A stretch of DNA of 40,684 bases, taken from contig URRP01000024.1 in the NCBI GenBank assembly GCA_900550375.1, forward strand, positions 1 to 40,684. The letters are read 5' to 3'. Positions 7,539 through 15,646 of this stretch are shown one piece after another; the first letter of the stretch is position 1, and every line of letters starts with the position of its first letter. Source of the DNA: an uncultured Alistipes sp. (GTDB taxonomy: Bacteria > Bacteroidota > Bacteroidia > Bacteroidales > Rikenellaceae). The notes under the pieces were generated by a model. The model was given only the letters and a program-made list of their open reading frames with translations. It did no database searches and was not told the DNA's origin. The position numbers and the translations under genes are program-made.

Positions 7539-7570
7539 TATTAAACGATTAATCAGAAAGAAAGTAATTT

Positions 7571-7951
7571 ATGGCACGTATAGTTGGTGTAGATTTACCA
7601 AAAAACAAGCGCGGTGAGATCGGCCTGACCTATATCTATGGTGTAGGTCGTTCGACTTCCCGCAAAATTCTCGACGAGGCAGGTATCGGCTACGATGTGA
7701 AGGTTCAGGACTGGAACGACGAGCAGATCGGTGCCATTCGTTCGACGATTGCCGAGCTGGGTATCAAGGTCGAGGGCGAATGCCGCTCGCTGGTTCAGCT
7801 CAACATCAAACGTCTGATGGACATCGGTTGCTATCGCGGTATCCGTCACCGTCTGGGTCTTCCCGTTCGCGGTCAGAGCACCAAGAACAATGCGCGTACC
7901 CGCAAGGGCCGCAAGAAGACTGTCGCAAACAAGAAAAAGGCAACTAAGTAA
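7571..7951 (+). CDS. rpsM: 30S ribosomal protein S13
   Basis: This 126-residue protein is S13 of the small-subunit head; it forms bridges to L5 and the 23S rRNA and touches the P-site tRNA. It opens MARIVGVDLPKNKRGEIGLTY, contains the helix-hairpin-helix-like GVGRSTSRKIL block and ends with the highly basic RGQSTKNNARTRKGRKKT tail. It is followed 15 bases later by rpsK. Confidence 0.98.
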   Translation: MARIVGVDLPKNKRGEIGLTYIYGVGRSTSRKILDEAGIGYDVKVQDWNDEQIGAIRSTIAELGIKVEGECRSLVQLNIKRLMDIGCYRGIRHRLGLPVRGQSTKNNARTRKGRKKTVANKKKATK

Positions 7952-7966
7952 TAGCAGAAGAGAGTT

Positions 7967-8356
7967 ATGGCAAAGAAAACTGGAACAGTTAAGAAGAAGG
8001 TTGTCAAGGTGGGTGCTCAGGGCATGGCTTTTGTCCACTCGACCTTCAACAACGTAATCATCACCCTCACGAACGAGGTGGGTGAGGTTATCAGCTGGTC
8101 TTCGGCCGGTAAGATGGGTTTCCGCGGCTCGAAGAAGAATACTCCCTATGCTGCTCAGACCGCAGCCTCCGATTGCACGAAGGTTGCCTATGATATGGGT
8201 TTGCGCAAGGTGAAGGTCTATGTGAAAGGCCCGGGTGCCGGCCGCGAGTCGGCCGTGCGTACCATTCACGGTGCAGGCATCGAAGTGACGGAGATCATCG
8301 ACGTGACGCCGATGCCGCACAACGGCTGCCGCGCTCCCAACCGCCGCCGCGTGTAA
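7967..8356 (+). CDS. rpsK: 30S ribosomal protein S11
   Basis: This 129-residue protein is S11, located on the small-subunit platform near the E site, where it contacts mRNA. AFVHSTFNNVIITLTN, GKMGFRGSKKNTPYAAQ and the C-terminal IDVTPMPHNGCRAPNRRRV are family hallmarks. Gene order with rpsM and rpsD is canonical. A 53-base gap separates it from rpsD. Confidence 0.98.
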   Translation: MAKKTGTVKKKVVKVGAQGMAFVHSTFNNVIITLTNEVGEVISWSSAGKMGFRGSKKNTPYAAQTAASDCTKVAYDMGLRKVKVYVKGPGAGRESAVRTIHGAGIEVTEIIDVTPMPHNGCRAPNRRRV

Positions 8357-8409
8357 GTAGGACCTGCGTGAAGTAACTTCTATCTAAGGATTTTTAAAAA
8401 GTTAAAACA

Positions 8410-9018
8410 ATGGCTAAATATATAGGACCTAAATCAAAGATCTCGCGTCGTTTCGGCGAGGCTATTTATGGTGCGGACAAAGTGCTCGAGAAGCGTAACT
8501 TCCCTCCCGGCCAGCACGGTCTGATGCGCAAGCGCAAGAAGGTGTCCGAGTACGGTGAGCAGCTGAGCGAGAAGCAGAAGGCGAAGTACACCTACGGCCT
8601 GCTGGAGAAGCAGTTCGCACGTACCTACGAGGCTGCGGCCCGCATGGGCGGCATCACGGGTGAGAACCTGCTCAAGTTGCTGGAGTGCCGTCTGGATAAT
8701 GTTGTTTACCGCTTAGGTATCGCTCCGACCCGCGCTGCTGCGCGTCAGCTCGTATCGCACCGTCACATCTGCGTCAACGGCAATGTTGTGAACATTCCGT
8801 CGTATTCGCTCCGTGTGGGCGACGTAGTGTCGGTTCGCGAGAAGTCGAAGAGTTTGGAGGTGATCGCCGAGTCGTTATCGGGAGCTTCGAAGAGCCGTTA
8901 CGCATGGCTCGAGTGGGATGGTGCCACGATGAGTGGCAAGTTCCTCCAGAAGCCCGAACGCGAGGAGATTCCCGAGAACATCAAAGAGCAGCTGATCGTC
9001 GAGTTGTACTCTAAGTAG
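8410..9018 (+). CDS. rpsD: 30S ribosomal protein S4
   Basis: This 202-residue protein is S4, a primary 16S rRNA-binding protein important for assembly and decoding accuracy; in enterobacteria it represses the alpha operon. It begins MAKYIGPKSKISRRFGE, lacks the N-terminal Cys cluster (zinc-free type), and has the S4 RNA-binding domain at about residues 95-155 (LDNVVYRLGIAPTRAAARQL, then HRHICVNG). It ends with NIKEQLIVELYSK. rpoA follows 21 bases later. Confidence 0.98.
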   Translation: MAKYIGPKSKISRRFGEAIYGADKVLEKRNFPPGQHGLMRKRKKVSEYGEQLSEKQKAKYTYGLLEKQFARTYEAAARMGGITGENLLKLLECRLDNVVYRLGIAPTRAAARQLVSHRHICVNGNVVNIPSYSLRVGDVVSVREKSKSLEVIAESLSGASKSRYAWLEWDGATMSGKFLQKPEREEIPENIKEQLIVELYSK

Positions 9019-9039
9019 TAATTTAACAACAAATTCATT

Positions 9040-10032
9040 ATGGCAATATTAGCATTCCAGAAACCTGAAAAGGTTATCATGCTTGAGTCCACTTCATCGT
9101 TCGGAAAGTTCGAGTTCCGACCGCTGGAGCCGGGATTCGGAATGACCATCGGCAACGCTTTGCGCCGTATCCTGCTCTCTTCGCTGGAGGGTTATGCGAT
9201 TACGACGGTCAAAGTAGCCGGTGTAGACCACGAGTTTGCCGCTATCCCCGGGGTGATGGAGGGTATGATCGATATTATCCTGAATATCAAAAAGATCCGC
9301 TTCGTCCGCACGGTCGACAATCAAGATGCCGAGAAGGTATCGGTCAACGTGGCGGGGGTGACGGAGCTGACCGCAGGATACATTTCGAACTATCTTTCAT
9401 TCTTCAAGGTGTTGAACCCCGAGTTGGTCATTTGCCATCTCGCACCCGGAACCAAGATGCAGATCACCCTTACGATCGGTAAGGGCCGCGGCTACGTTCC
9501 CGCAGAGGAGAACACCCCTGCCGAGTGCGAATTCGGTACGCTTCCTATCGATTCGATCTTCACGCCGATCAAGAACGTGAAGTATTCGATCGAGAACTAC
9601 CGCGTGGAGCAGAAGACCGACTACGAGAAATTGAATTTGGAGATTACTACCGACGGTTCGATTCATCCGAAAGACGCTCTGAAGGAGGCGGCCAAGATTC
9701 TCATCCAGCATTTCATGCTCTTCTCCGACGAGAAGATCACGCTCAACATGGAGGACAGCAACGGAACCGAAGAGTTCGACGAGGATGTACTGCATATGCG
9801 CCAGCTGTTGAAGACCAAGCTGTCGGATCAGGATTTGAGCGTTCGCGCGCTCAACTGCCTGAAGGCGGCCGACGTCGATACGGTGGGCGATCTGGTGCGT
9901 CTGAATCGCAACGATATGCTGAAGTTCCGCAACTTCGGCAAGAAGTCGCTGACGGAGCTGGACGAGCTGCTCGCTTCGCTCAATTTGAAGTTCGGAATGG
10001 ACGTATCTATTTACAAACTTGATAAAGACTAA
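9040..10032 (+). CDS. rpoA: DNA-directed RNA polymerase subunit alpha
   Basis: This 330-residue subunit dimerises to nucleate assembly of RNA polymerase and binds activators and upstream promoter DNA through its C-terminal domain. The N-terminal assembly domain is clear (FEFRPLEPGFGMTIGNALRR, LLSSLEGYAITTVKV). It is joined by an acidic linker (EDSNGTEEFDED) to a C-terminal domain with helix-hairpin-helix sequence (LSVRALNCLKAADVDTVGDL, then FRNFGKKSLTELDELLASL). It lies between rpsD and rplQ, 2 bases before the latter. Confidence 0.98.
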   Translation: MAILAFQKPEKVIMLESTSSFGKFEFRPLEPGFGMTIGNALRRILLSSLEGYAITTVKVAGVDHEFAAIPGVMEGMIDIILNIKKIRFVRTVDNQDAEKVSVNVAGVTELTAGYISNYLSFFKVLNPELVICHLAPGTKMQITLTIGKGRGYVPAEENTPAECEFGTLPIDSIFTPIKNVKYSIENYRVEQKTDYEKLNLEITTDGSIHPKDALKEAAKILIQHFMLFSDEKITLNMEDSNGTEEFDEDVLHMRQLLKTKLSDQDLSVRALNCLKAADVDTVGDLVRLNRNDMLKFRNFGKKSLTELDELLASLNLKFGMDVSIYKLDKD

Positions 10033-10034
10033 CA

Positions 10035-10610
10035 ATGAGACATAATAAGAATTTCAATCACCTCGGGCGTCAGGCGGGACACCGCAAGGCCCTGATGTCG
10101 AACATGGCATCGTCGCTCATCCTGCACAAGCGCATCGAGACGACGGTAGCCAAAGCCAAGGCGCTGCGTCAGTTCATCGAGCCGCTGGTGACCAAGTCGA
10201 AGGAGGACACTACGCATCAGCGTCGTATGGTATTCTCGTACCTCAAGCAGAAGGAGGCCGTGACGGAGTTGTTCCGTACGATCGCACCGAAGATCGCCGA
10301 GCGTCCGGGAGGTTATACCCGCATTCTGAAGACCGGTTTCCGTCTGGGCGATGCTGCCGATATGTGCATCATCGAGTTCGTGGACTTCAACGAAGCCTAT
10401 ACGCTGGGTGTAACGCCGGCCGCACAGGCTGCCGAGGCGAAGCCCAAGACCCGTCGTTCGCGCAAGCCCGCCGCCAAGAAGGTGGATGCCGTCGAAGACG
10501 CCAAGGTGGTCGAGGCAAAGCCTAAGAAGGTTGCTGCCAAGGCCGGCGGCGCGACGAAGGTCGGCGCTGCGAAGGTTGCGAAGAAGACCAACGTCGGCAA
10601 GAAGATGTAA
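10035..10610 (+). CDS. rplQ: 50S ribosomal protein L17 with Ala/Lys-rich tail
   Basis: This 191-residue protein is L17, near the peptide exit tunnel. The conserved domain occupies about residues 1-125 (MRHNKNFNHLGRQAGHRKAL, LILHKRIETTVAKAKALRQ, GGYTRILKTGFRLGDAADMC). The last 60 or so residues are a low-complexity Ala/Lys/Val-rich extension (repeated AKPK, AAKK and KVAAKAG patterns), longer than in E. coli L17 but of a kind common in this phylum. It is the last gene of the superoperon and is followed directly by a strong terminator. Confidence 0.97.
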   Translation: MRHNKNFNHLGRQAGHRKALMSNMASSLILHKRIETTVAKAKALRQFIEPLVTKSKEDTTHQRRMVFSYLKQKEAVTELFRTIAPKIAERPGGYTRILKTGFRLGDAADMCIIEFVDFNEAYTLGVTPAAQAAEAKPKTRRSRKPAAKKVDAVEDAKVVEAKPKKVAAKAGGATKVGAAKVAKKTNVGKKM

Positions 10611-10627
10611 TCTTATTCGACCGAATT

Positions 10628-10666
10628 CAGTCGGGCGATCCATGACGGATCGCCCGACTGTTTTTT
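10628..10666 (+). terminator. Intrinsic terminator of the ribosomal superoperon
   Basis: A perfect 14-bp stem has arms CAGTCGGGCGATCC at 10628-10641 and GGATCGCCCGACTG at 10647-10660, with a 5-base loop. It is followed directly by six T residues (10661-10666). It starts 18 bases after the rplQ stop and is a textbook intrinsic terminator. Confidence 0.93.
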
Positions 10667-10691
10667 GTGAGAGGGTCAGGGCTGGGGTGCA

Positions 10692-11002
10692 TCCTCCTCA
10701 GGATGACAGTCTGTCGTTCCGGTCGTAACGAAGTGAAGCGCAGGAATCATCCGCCGGGAAAGACGGCTGGCGGGAACGATAAAGCGGCAGATGCTTACGC
10801 TCGACCTACGGTCTCGCTCAGCATGACAAACACAATGGTCATTCCGAGCGGAGTGAAACGAAGCGTGGGAATCTACCGCTGTCCGCTGCTATTGTCGACG
10901 GTTCCAAGCGGCCGATCCTCGTGTCGGAATCATTCAGGGATTCCTCCTCAGGATGACAGTTGCGTTGTCATTCCGAGTGTAACGAAGTGAAGCGCGGGAA
11001 TC
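10692..11002. repeat. Degenerate dispersed repeats between rplQ and the DeoR gene
   Basis: Three related copies occur at 10713-10750, 10838-10873 and 10967-11002, built on TCATTCCGAGxGxAACGAAG followed by TGAAGCGxGGGAATC. The sequence TCCTCCTCAGGATGACAGT also occurs twice, at 10692-10710 and 10942-10960, and resembles the opposite end of the same unit. Repeats of this ATTCCGAGCG...GAATC type are scattered in intergenic DNA of many bacteria. No gene is supported between 10667 and 11221. Confidence 0.65.
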
Positions 11003-11140
11003 AACTGCTATTGACAATGCGGTGTGTCCGTACCGGATTCCAGCCGTTATGTAAGGGCTGCTTGTGGATGCCGGCGGTACTTTATTGTGAAATCGGACGG
11101 GAAAAAGAGGTCGCAGCGTTCCGAATCCGATAATTTTCAT

Positions 11141-11148
11141 TATTTTTG
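11141..11148 (+). promoter_or_regulatory. Putative -7 element for the DeoR gene
   Basis: TATTTTTG at 11141-11148 fits the Bacteroidota -7 consensus TAnnTTTG. The -33 match is poor. Transcription from it would leave a leader of about 65-70 nt before the ATG at 11222. Confidence 0.45.
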
Positions 11149-11221
11149 TAATGATACGCCGCTGCTGCCGGTTTTTCGGATGCGGCTGTCGGCTAAAACG
11201 AACCCAAACACACGACGAACG

Positions 11222-12022
11222 ATGAAAGATACGGATAAGGTAATTCATCTGAACGAACGCCAGAATCGCATTATGGAGATCATGCGCCAGCAGAACGCCG
11301 TGTCGGTCGCGACGTTGTCCTCGCTGATGAAGGTATCGGAGGTGACGATCCGCAAGGATCTCACGATGCTCGAGGAGCAGCATATGCTCTATCGCGTTCA
11401 CGGATCGGCGATTCTCGTGAACCGGTATATCAACGACCGGTCGGTGGCCGAAAAGGAGAAGCTCTATGCCGACGAGAAACACGCCATCGGTGCTTATGCC
11501 GCGCGGCTGATCGGTCCCGACGATACGATCATGGTCGCTTCGGGTACGACGACGCTGGCGATGGTGCGCGAGATCGGCCAGAATGACCGTCTGACGGTCA
11601 TCACGTCGGCCTTCAGCGTCGCCTCGGAACTCTCTACGCGTCGCTCGGTGGACGTCATCCAGCTGGGCGGCATGGTGCGGCGCAGTTCGCTGTCGGTGCT
11701 GGGGCCTTTCGCCGAACAGATGCTGGGGAGTCTTTCGTGCAGCAAACTCTTCATGGGCGTCGACGGTGTCGATCTGGATTACGGCGTGACGACGACCAAT
11801 CATATCGAGGCGAGCCTGCACAAGCAGATGATCGCTTCGGTGCAGAAGGTGATCGTGCTGGCCGACTCTTCGAAGTTCGGCCGTCGAGGATTCAGCAAGA
11901 TTTGCGATATGAACGCTGTAGATCAGATCATTACCGACGATAGAGCGCCCGTTTCGGTCATCGAACGGTTGCAGGAGTCGGGCGTCGACGTGACGGTCAT
12001 TCCGGTCGATCGAAACGAATAG
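11222..12022 (+). CDS. DeoR/GlpR-family transcriptional regulator
   Basis: This 266-residue protein has a DeoR winged helix-turn-helix at about residues 8-60 (NERQNRIMEIMRQQNAVSVA, then LMKVSEVTIRKDLTMLEE). A DeoRC sensor domain follows from about residue 80, with VASGTTTLAMVREI, FMGVDGVDLDYGVTT and LADSSKFGRRGF. Members usually repress sugar or nucleoside catabolism genes and respond to a phosphosugar; the ligand here is unknown because no catabolic genes are adjacent. The ATG at 11222 was chosen because the conserved N-terminus starts there; 66 upstream in-frame residues look non-coding. It appears monocistronic, with a promoter near 11141 and a hairpin after its stop. Confidence 0.93.
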   Translation: MKDTDKVIHLNERQNRIMEIMRQQNAVSVATLSSLMKVSEVTIRKDLTMLEEQHMLYRVHGSAILVNRYINDRSVAEKEKLYADEKHAIGAYAARLIGPDDTIMVASGTTTLAMVREIGQNDRLTVITSAFSVASELSTRRSVDVIQLGGMVRRSSLSVLGPFAEQMLGSLSCSKLFMGVDGVDLDYGVTTTNHIEASLHKQMIASVQKVIVLADSSKFGRRGFSKICDMNAVDQIITDDRAPVSVIERLQESGVDVTVIPVDRNE

Positions 12023-12037
12023 CGGAATGCGATAACG

Positions 12038-12071
12038 AACGAGCCGGTACGGAATCCCGTACCGGCTCGTT
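12038..12071. terminator. Hairpin between convergent genes
   Basis: The perfect 15-bp arms AACGAGCCGGTACGG (12038-12052) and its reverse complement (12057-12071) enclose AATC. It lies just after the DeoR gene and before the convergent lipoprotein gene. U-runs are weak on both strands, so it may act as a bidirectional terminator-like structure. Confidence 0.65.
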
Positions 12072-12113
12072 GCATTCAGGGGCGTTCGGCTGTATCTGCC
12101 GCCGTCCCGATGG

Positions 12114-13823
12114 TTACTCCTTCGCGTCGACGAAGGCGCAGGCGAGTCCCCACAGGCTGAAATTGTCGGGGCTGATCGTTTCGAGCGTCTGGGCTTCGCC
12201 GTTTTTCCAGATGTGTGCGCGATTCAGCTCCTCATAGGTATTCGGATCGAAGCCTGCGGGTTCGTTACCGGCGACATAGATGTCGCTGCCGGCTATGGCC
12301 AGACCCGCTCCCTGACACATCTTCATGCCTTCGGAGATCGTCTGAACGCCTTCCTCCGTCCAGATGCAGACGATGATGTTGCCGGAGTCGTCGGTCATAT
12401 TGCCTTCGATGATGTATTTTCCGTCCTTGACGTAGAGCCCCGTCACCTCGGTTCCGACCTCTTCGGTGAAGTAGGTGGGCTGACCGTCCTTCCACAGCAC
12501 GCCCTTCCAGCGGCCTCCCGACACCTTCTCTGCACCGGCCGCATAGAGTACGCCGTTGTCGATGCACAGCGCGTTGATCTTTGCGAGCGTCGTGCCGTCG
12601 GTCAGATCCTGCGCCACGCCGTTCTTCCAGATGCGTGCGATGCCGCCGCTCTTGTTGTCGGCGGGCTGGACATAGCCTCCGACATAGACATCGCTGCCGT
12701 CGGCCAGCACGCAGTAGGCCAGTGCGTCGGTCGAGCCGTCGCTCAGATACTCCATCTGTCCGTTCTTCCACCAGACGGCCTTGCGGTTGAAGGCGGGAGT
12801 CTCGAATCCGGCGGCATAGACGTTGCCGCCGCTCGCTGCGACCGCTACCGGCGAGGTGGGGTATTCACCGTCGCTCAACTCCGTTCGGACAGGGCTCGTC
12901 TCCTCTCCCGCCTTGAAGTGCCAGAGCACGCCGACGTTCTGCCGGTAAGGTTCGTAATATCCGTCTTCGATGAGCTTGCCGACCGCTTCGCAACCGACGA
13001 CATAGATCTCTTCGCCGGCGGCGCAGATGGCGTTGCAGAATCCGTCGGCCGTGCCGTCGCTCAATCGGAACGGTTTGCCGTCCCGCCAGATCGTGGCATA
13101 ATAATAGTCCTTCCCGGGTACCTTCTCCTGACCTGCGGCGTAGAGGATGTGCGGAACCGAAGGTTTGGGATCAGAGCCTCCTCCGACTCTCGGAACGGTG
13201 ACTTTCGATCCGTCGGGCAGGGTGAAATAGACGTAGTTCTCGTCCATATCGACGAGGATGCCCGCTCCGTCGTCTCCCTTTTCGCCGGTGGCTTTGCCGA
13301 GTTTCGTCCACGTCGCACCCTCGTCATAGGAGATGTACCAATATCCCTCCTCGATTCTCAGTTCGGGCATCGTACCGTTCATGCCGTCTATGCCGTCGGT
13401 GCCGGATACCGGCAGTTTCTTGCCGTCGGTGCCCGTGATCCACTCTCCGTCGAGCGTCCAGTAATAGATGCCGTCGGTATCCTTCTTCACGGCGATGACG
13501 GGCGCCGTGCCGGCCTCGCCCTTCTTTCCGTGGTAGATGACGATGGGTTTTCCCTTTGCGAACTTGATCGTGTATCCCACTACGGCGCCGTTTTCCGAGA
13601 TCGGATCGACGGAGGTGATGTAGTCGCCGCGGTCGAGCGCCGTTACGATCGTCTGCATCGAACCGATATTGGTGTTCATGTCGTTGCAGAGCCGTTCGAG
13701 TCGTTCGAGCCGTTGCTCGAAGTCGTCCATTCGATTCACGAGCGCCGAATCGTCGTACTCGTCGTTGCAGCTGACCAGCAGCATTGCGCATAGGCCGGTG
13801 AGAAGGGGAAGCAGTCTTTTCAT
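12114..13823 (-). CDS. DUF4988-type surface lipoprotein with propeller-like repeats
   Basis: This 569-residue protein begins MKRLLPLLTGLCAMLLVSC, a lipoprotein signal with the lipid-bearing Cys at residue 19. A short coiled-coil-like stretch (MDDFEQRLERLERLCNDMNT) is followed by a domain matching DUF4988 (TIVTALDRGDYITSVDPISE, GYTIKFAKGKPIVIYHGKKG), which is widespread in Bacteroidota surface proteins. After a Gly/Asp-rich collagen-like linker (GTDGIDGMNGT), the C-terminal 330 residues contain about six repeats of the form 'Y-A-A-G ... A-x-x-W-K-x-G ... L-S/T-D-G-T', probably a beta-propeller. It is probably surface exposed, but its binding partner is unknown. The ATG at 13823 was chosen for the signal peptide. 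Confidence 0.85.
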   Translation of the reverse strand: MKRLLPLLTGLCAMLLVSCNDEYDDSALVNRMDDFEQRLERLERLCNDMNTNIGSMQTIVTALDRGDYITSVDPISENGAVVGYTIKFAKGKPIVIYHGKKGEAGTAPVIAVKKDTDGIYYWTLDGEWITGTDGKKLPVSGTDGIDGMNGTMPELRIEEGYWYISYDEGATWTKLGKATGEKGDDGAGILVDMDENYVYFTLPDGSKVTVPRVGGGSDPKPSVPHILYAAGQEKVPGKDYYYATIWRDGKPFRLSDGTADGFCNAICAAGEEIYVVGCEAVGKLIEDGYYEPYRQNVGVLWHFKAGEETSPVRTELSDGEYPTSPVAVAASGGNVYAAGFETPAFNRKAVWWKNGQMEYLSDGSTDALAYCVLADGSDVYVGGYVQPADNKSGGIARIWKNGVAQDLTDGTTLAKINALCIDNGVLYAAGAEKVSGGRWKGVLWKDGQPTYFTEEVGTEVTGLYVKDGKYIIEGNMTDDSGNIIVCIWTEEGVQTISEGMKMCQGAGLAIAGSDIYVAGNEPAGFDPNTYEELNRAHIWKNGEAQTLETISPDNFSLWGLACAFVDAKE

Positions 13824-13942
13824 AGTGATAATTTTAGTAAAACTGTTTTGTGCGTATTGTAATTGAATTACGAAATAGAGAAATGCCGGAATCGGTCCTG
13901 CGATTGTCGGGAACCGAATGGCCGTACCGTCGCCGGTCCGGT

Positions 13943-14731
13943 TTAGCGTTTCAATCGGTAATAGGCCTTGCCTTGGAAGTAATATTTTCTGCTCGTGTCG
14001 CAGTCGCGCCAGCCTTCGTCCCAAGCCGTAATGTGGGCGCTCACGTATCTGTTGCCGACTTCGTCCACGTAAATCTGCCTTTTTTCGCCCAGCTTGTTCT
14101 GGCCGGAACCTCCGCTACCCGCAGAATTGTAACTTCTCGAAGGCCCGTCCGAAGAGAAGAACCCGATCAGCATCAAGATCCCTACGGCTGCCACGGCGAT
14201 CCACCACAGGTTTGAGATCGTAAACCACGCGAGGGGAAATACGGCCCCCAGCAAAACCACTCCTGCGAGGAGGCTTCCGATCTTTCGGAGCCAGCCGTCG
14301 GAGTCCAAGACCCCTTCGAGTGCGATGTGCAGCAGGGGCAGGAGCACGAGGATGTCGAGTGCGATGTAGTAGAGGACGGCCGATGCCCAACCGACGATGG
14401 GGAAAGTGTGGTTGCCGGGTTCGCCTATGAATTTCAGCGCTGGCATACCGAGTTGGACGGATTGGCTGAGCAGCACGGCCGAGACGTAGAGCATCAGATA
14501 CTTCACGATGCATTTTCCAGAGTTTTCCTCTTCGTAGAAGGTGTGGAACAGGTAGACCATGAAAGCCGCCGCGGGCATGAACAGGAGTGAGAGCAAGAGA
14601 CTGATCTTGGGGTGTCTGTCCCAGAATCCGCCGTAAGCGAGTGTGGCATCATTGAAAAACGGCAGGATAAACAGCGATACGATCATCATCAGCCCCAAAA
14701 TCACAATGATCGGAATGAGGAGTTTCTTCAT
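13943..14731 (-). CDS. Predicted multi-pass inner-membrane protein
   Basis: This 262-residue protein has an N-terminal hydrophobic helix (LLIPIIVILGLMMIVSLFIL) and about five more membrane segments up to roughly residue 195. A Ser/Gly-rich linker follows, then a short soluble C-terminal segment (QIYVDEVGNRYVSAHITAWD, ending YYFQGKAYYRLKR). The tail resembles small secreted or cytoplasmic domains that I cannot name. I recognise no family. The ATG at 14731 is preferred over an upstream TTG. A TATATTTG element on the minus strand (14762-14769) lies about 30 bases upstream, so it is probably transcribed alone. Confidence 0.7.
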   Translation of the reverse strand: MKKLLIPIIVILGLMMIVSLFILPFFNDATLAYGGFWDRHPKISLLLSLLFMPAAAFMVYLFHTFYEEENSGKCIVKYLMLYVSAVLLSQSVQLGMPALKFIGEPGNHTFPIVGWASAVLYYIALDILVLLPLLHIALEGVLDSDGWLRKIGSLLAGVVLLGAVFPLAWFTISNLWWIAVAAVGILMLIGFFSSDGPSRSYNSAGSGGSGQNKLGEKRQIYVDEVGNRYVSAHITAWDEGWRDCDTSRKYYFQGKAYYRLKR

Positions 14732-14761
14732 ATTCAATTAGGTGTTTGATGAATCCGAAAA

Positions 14762-14769
14762 CAAATATA
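14762..14769 (-). promoter_or_regulatory. Putative -7 element for the membrane-protein gene
   Basis: On the minus strand this reads TATATTTG, a match to TAnnTTTG, 31 bases upstream of the ATG at 14731. A clear -33 element is not evident. Confidence 0.45.
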
Positions 14770-15000
14770 CGGAATTATTTTTGATCCAGAGCCGTTTTTT
14801 TTGCGCGAATTCATAATCTCGATAGGCGGATAACCTGTTTTTACCGAGAGGTTTGTGGCCTGCTGCCCGTCTGTGGAACGATAACGATCTTCGGTGCGTG
14901 CAATCCTTCCGCCGCGTGGGTCTCGGTGAACTGCCGACATCGTTTTACGATGTCGAAACAGAGACACGAAAGATTGTAGGTGCTTTTGCGGATAAGTTTA
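14770..15000. other. Intergenic stretch without a supported gene
   Basis: No convincing coding sequence is seen. A possible 75-residue frame on the plus strand near 14853-15080 has no family resemblance and runs into the frr terminator. Apart from the promoter just before it and the terminator just after, I see no feature. Confidence 0.5.
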
Positions 15001-15039
15001 TAGAAAGAGCAGCGGATTCCGATAAACGGAACCCGCTGC
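15001..15039 (-). terminator. Intrinsic terminator after frr
   Basis: On the minus strand a 13-bp stem (GCAGCGGGTTCCG with CGGAATCCGCTGC, one G-U pair; plus-strand arms 15009-15021 and 15027-15039) is followed by the pyrimidine-rich TCTTTCTA. It lies 28 bases after the frr stop and ends the pyrH-frr unit. Confidence 0.75.
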
Positions 15040-15066
15040 GATCGTATTGCCGACGGTGGTGCGGCG

Positions 15067-15627
15067 TCAGACCGTCATGATCTCCTTCTCCTTGCGTTCG
15101 AGCGCGGCTTCGAGCGTCTTCGAGAACTTCTCCAGCAGCTTCTGCACTTGTGTTTCGCCGTCCTTCGACTCATCCTCGGGCATTCCCTCCTTCTGCGCCT
15201 TCTTGAAGGCTTCGACCGCATCGCGGCGTGCGTTTCGCAGGCTGACGCGGGCCGTTTCGGCCTCCTGACGGATCTGCTTTACGAGCAGTTTACGGCGCTC
15301 TTCGGTAAGCGGCGGGATCGACAGCAGAATCTGTTCGCCGTTGTTCGAGGGGGTGAGTCCGATATTCGAATCGATGATGGCTTTTTCGATCGGTTTGATC
15401 ATCTTCTTGTCCCACGGCTGAATAAGGATCGTTTTCGCATCGGGTACGGTGACGCTCGCAACGCCCGAGACAGGGGTCATCGAGCCGTAGTAGTCCACCA
15501 TGACGCCGTTCAGAACGTTTGTCGTCGCCTTGCCGGCGCGGACGTTGGTCAACTCCTCTTCGAGGTGGTCGACGGCACGCTTCATGCGGCCTTCGACATC
15601 GGTCATAATCGTCTTTGTATCTGCCAT
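15067..15627 (-). CDS. frr: Ribosome recycling factor
   Basis: This 186-residue factor acts with EF-G to split the post-termination ribosome. Diagnostic segments are the N-terminal three-helix-bundle start (DVEGRMKRAVDHLEEELTNV), RAGKATTNVLNGVMVDYYGS, PWDKKMIKPIEKAI, and IPPLTEERRKLLVKQIRQEA. The ATG at 15627 gives MADTKTIM and the typical length of about 185; upstream in-frame residues are not conserved. It lies 19 bases downstream of a thioredoxin-like gene, in a unit that starts with pyrH. Confidence 0.97.
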   Translation of the reverse strand: MADTKTIMTDVEGRMKRAVDHLEEELTNVRAGKATTNVLNGVMVDYYGSMTPVSGVASVTVPDAKTILIQPWDKKMIKPIEKAIIDSNIGLTPSNNGEQILLSIPPLTEERRKLLVKQIRQEAETARVSLRNARRDAVEAFKKAQKEGMPEDESKDGETQVQKLLEKFSKTLEAALERKEKEIMTV

Positions 15628-15646
15628 ATCCTTGTCGTTTGTTGAG

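Noticed and set aside
11024..11221. A 66-residue N-terminal extension of the DeoR regulator
   Set aside because: The extension spans the promoter-like sequence and has no DeoR similarity; the conserved N-terminus starts at 11222.
14853..15080. A 75-codon plus-strand gene between the membrane protein and frr
   Set aside because: It overlaps the frr terminator and frr coding end and has no recognisable features.
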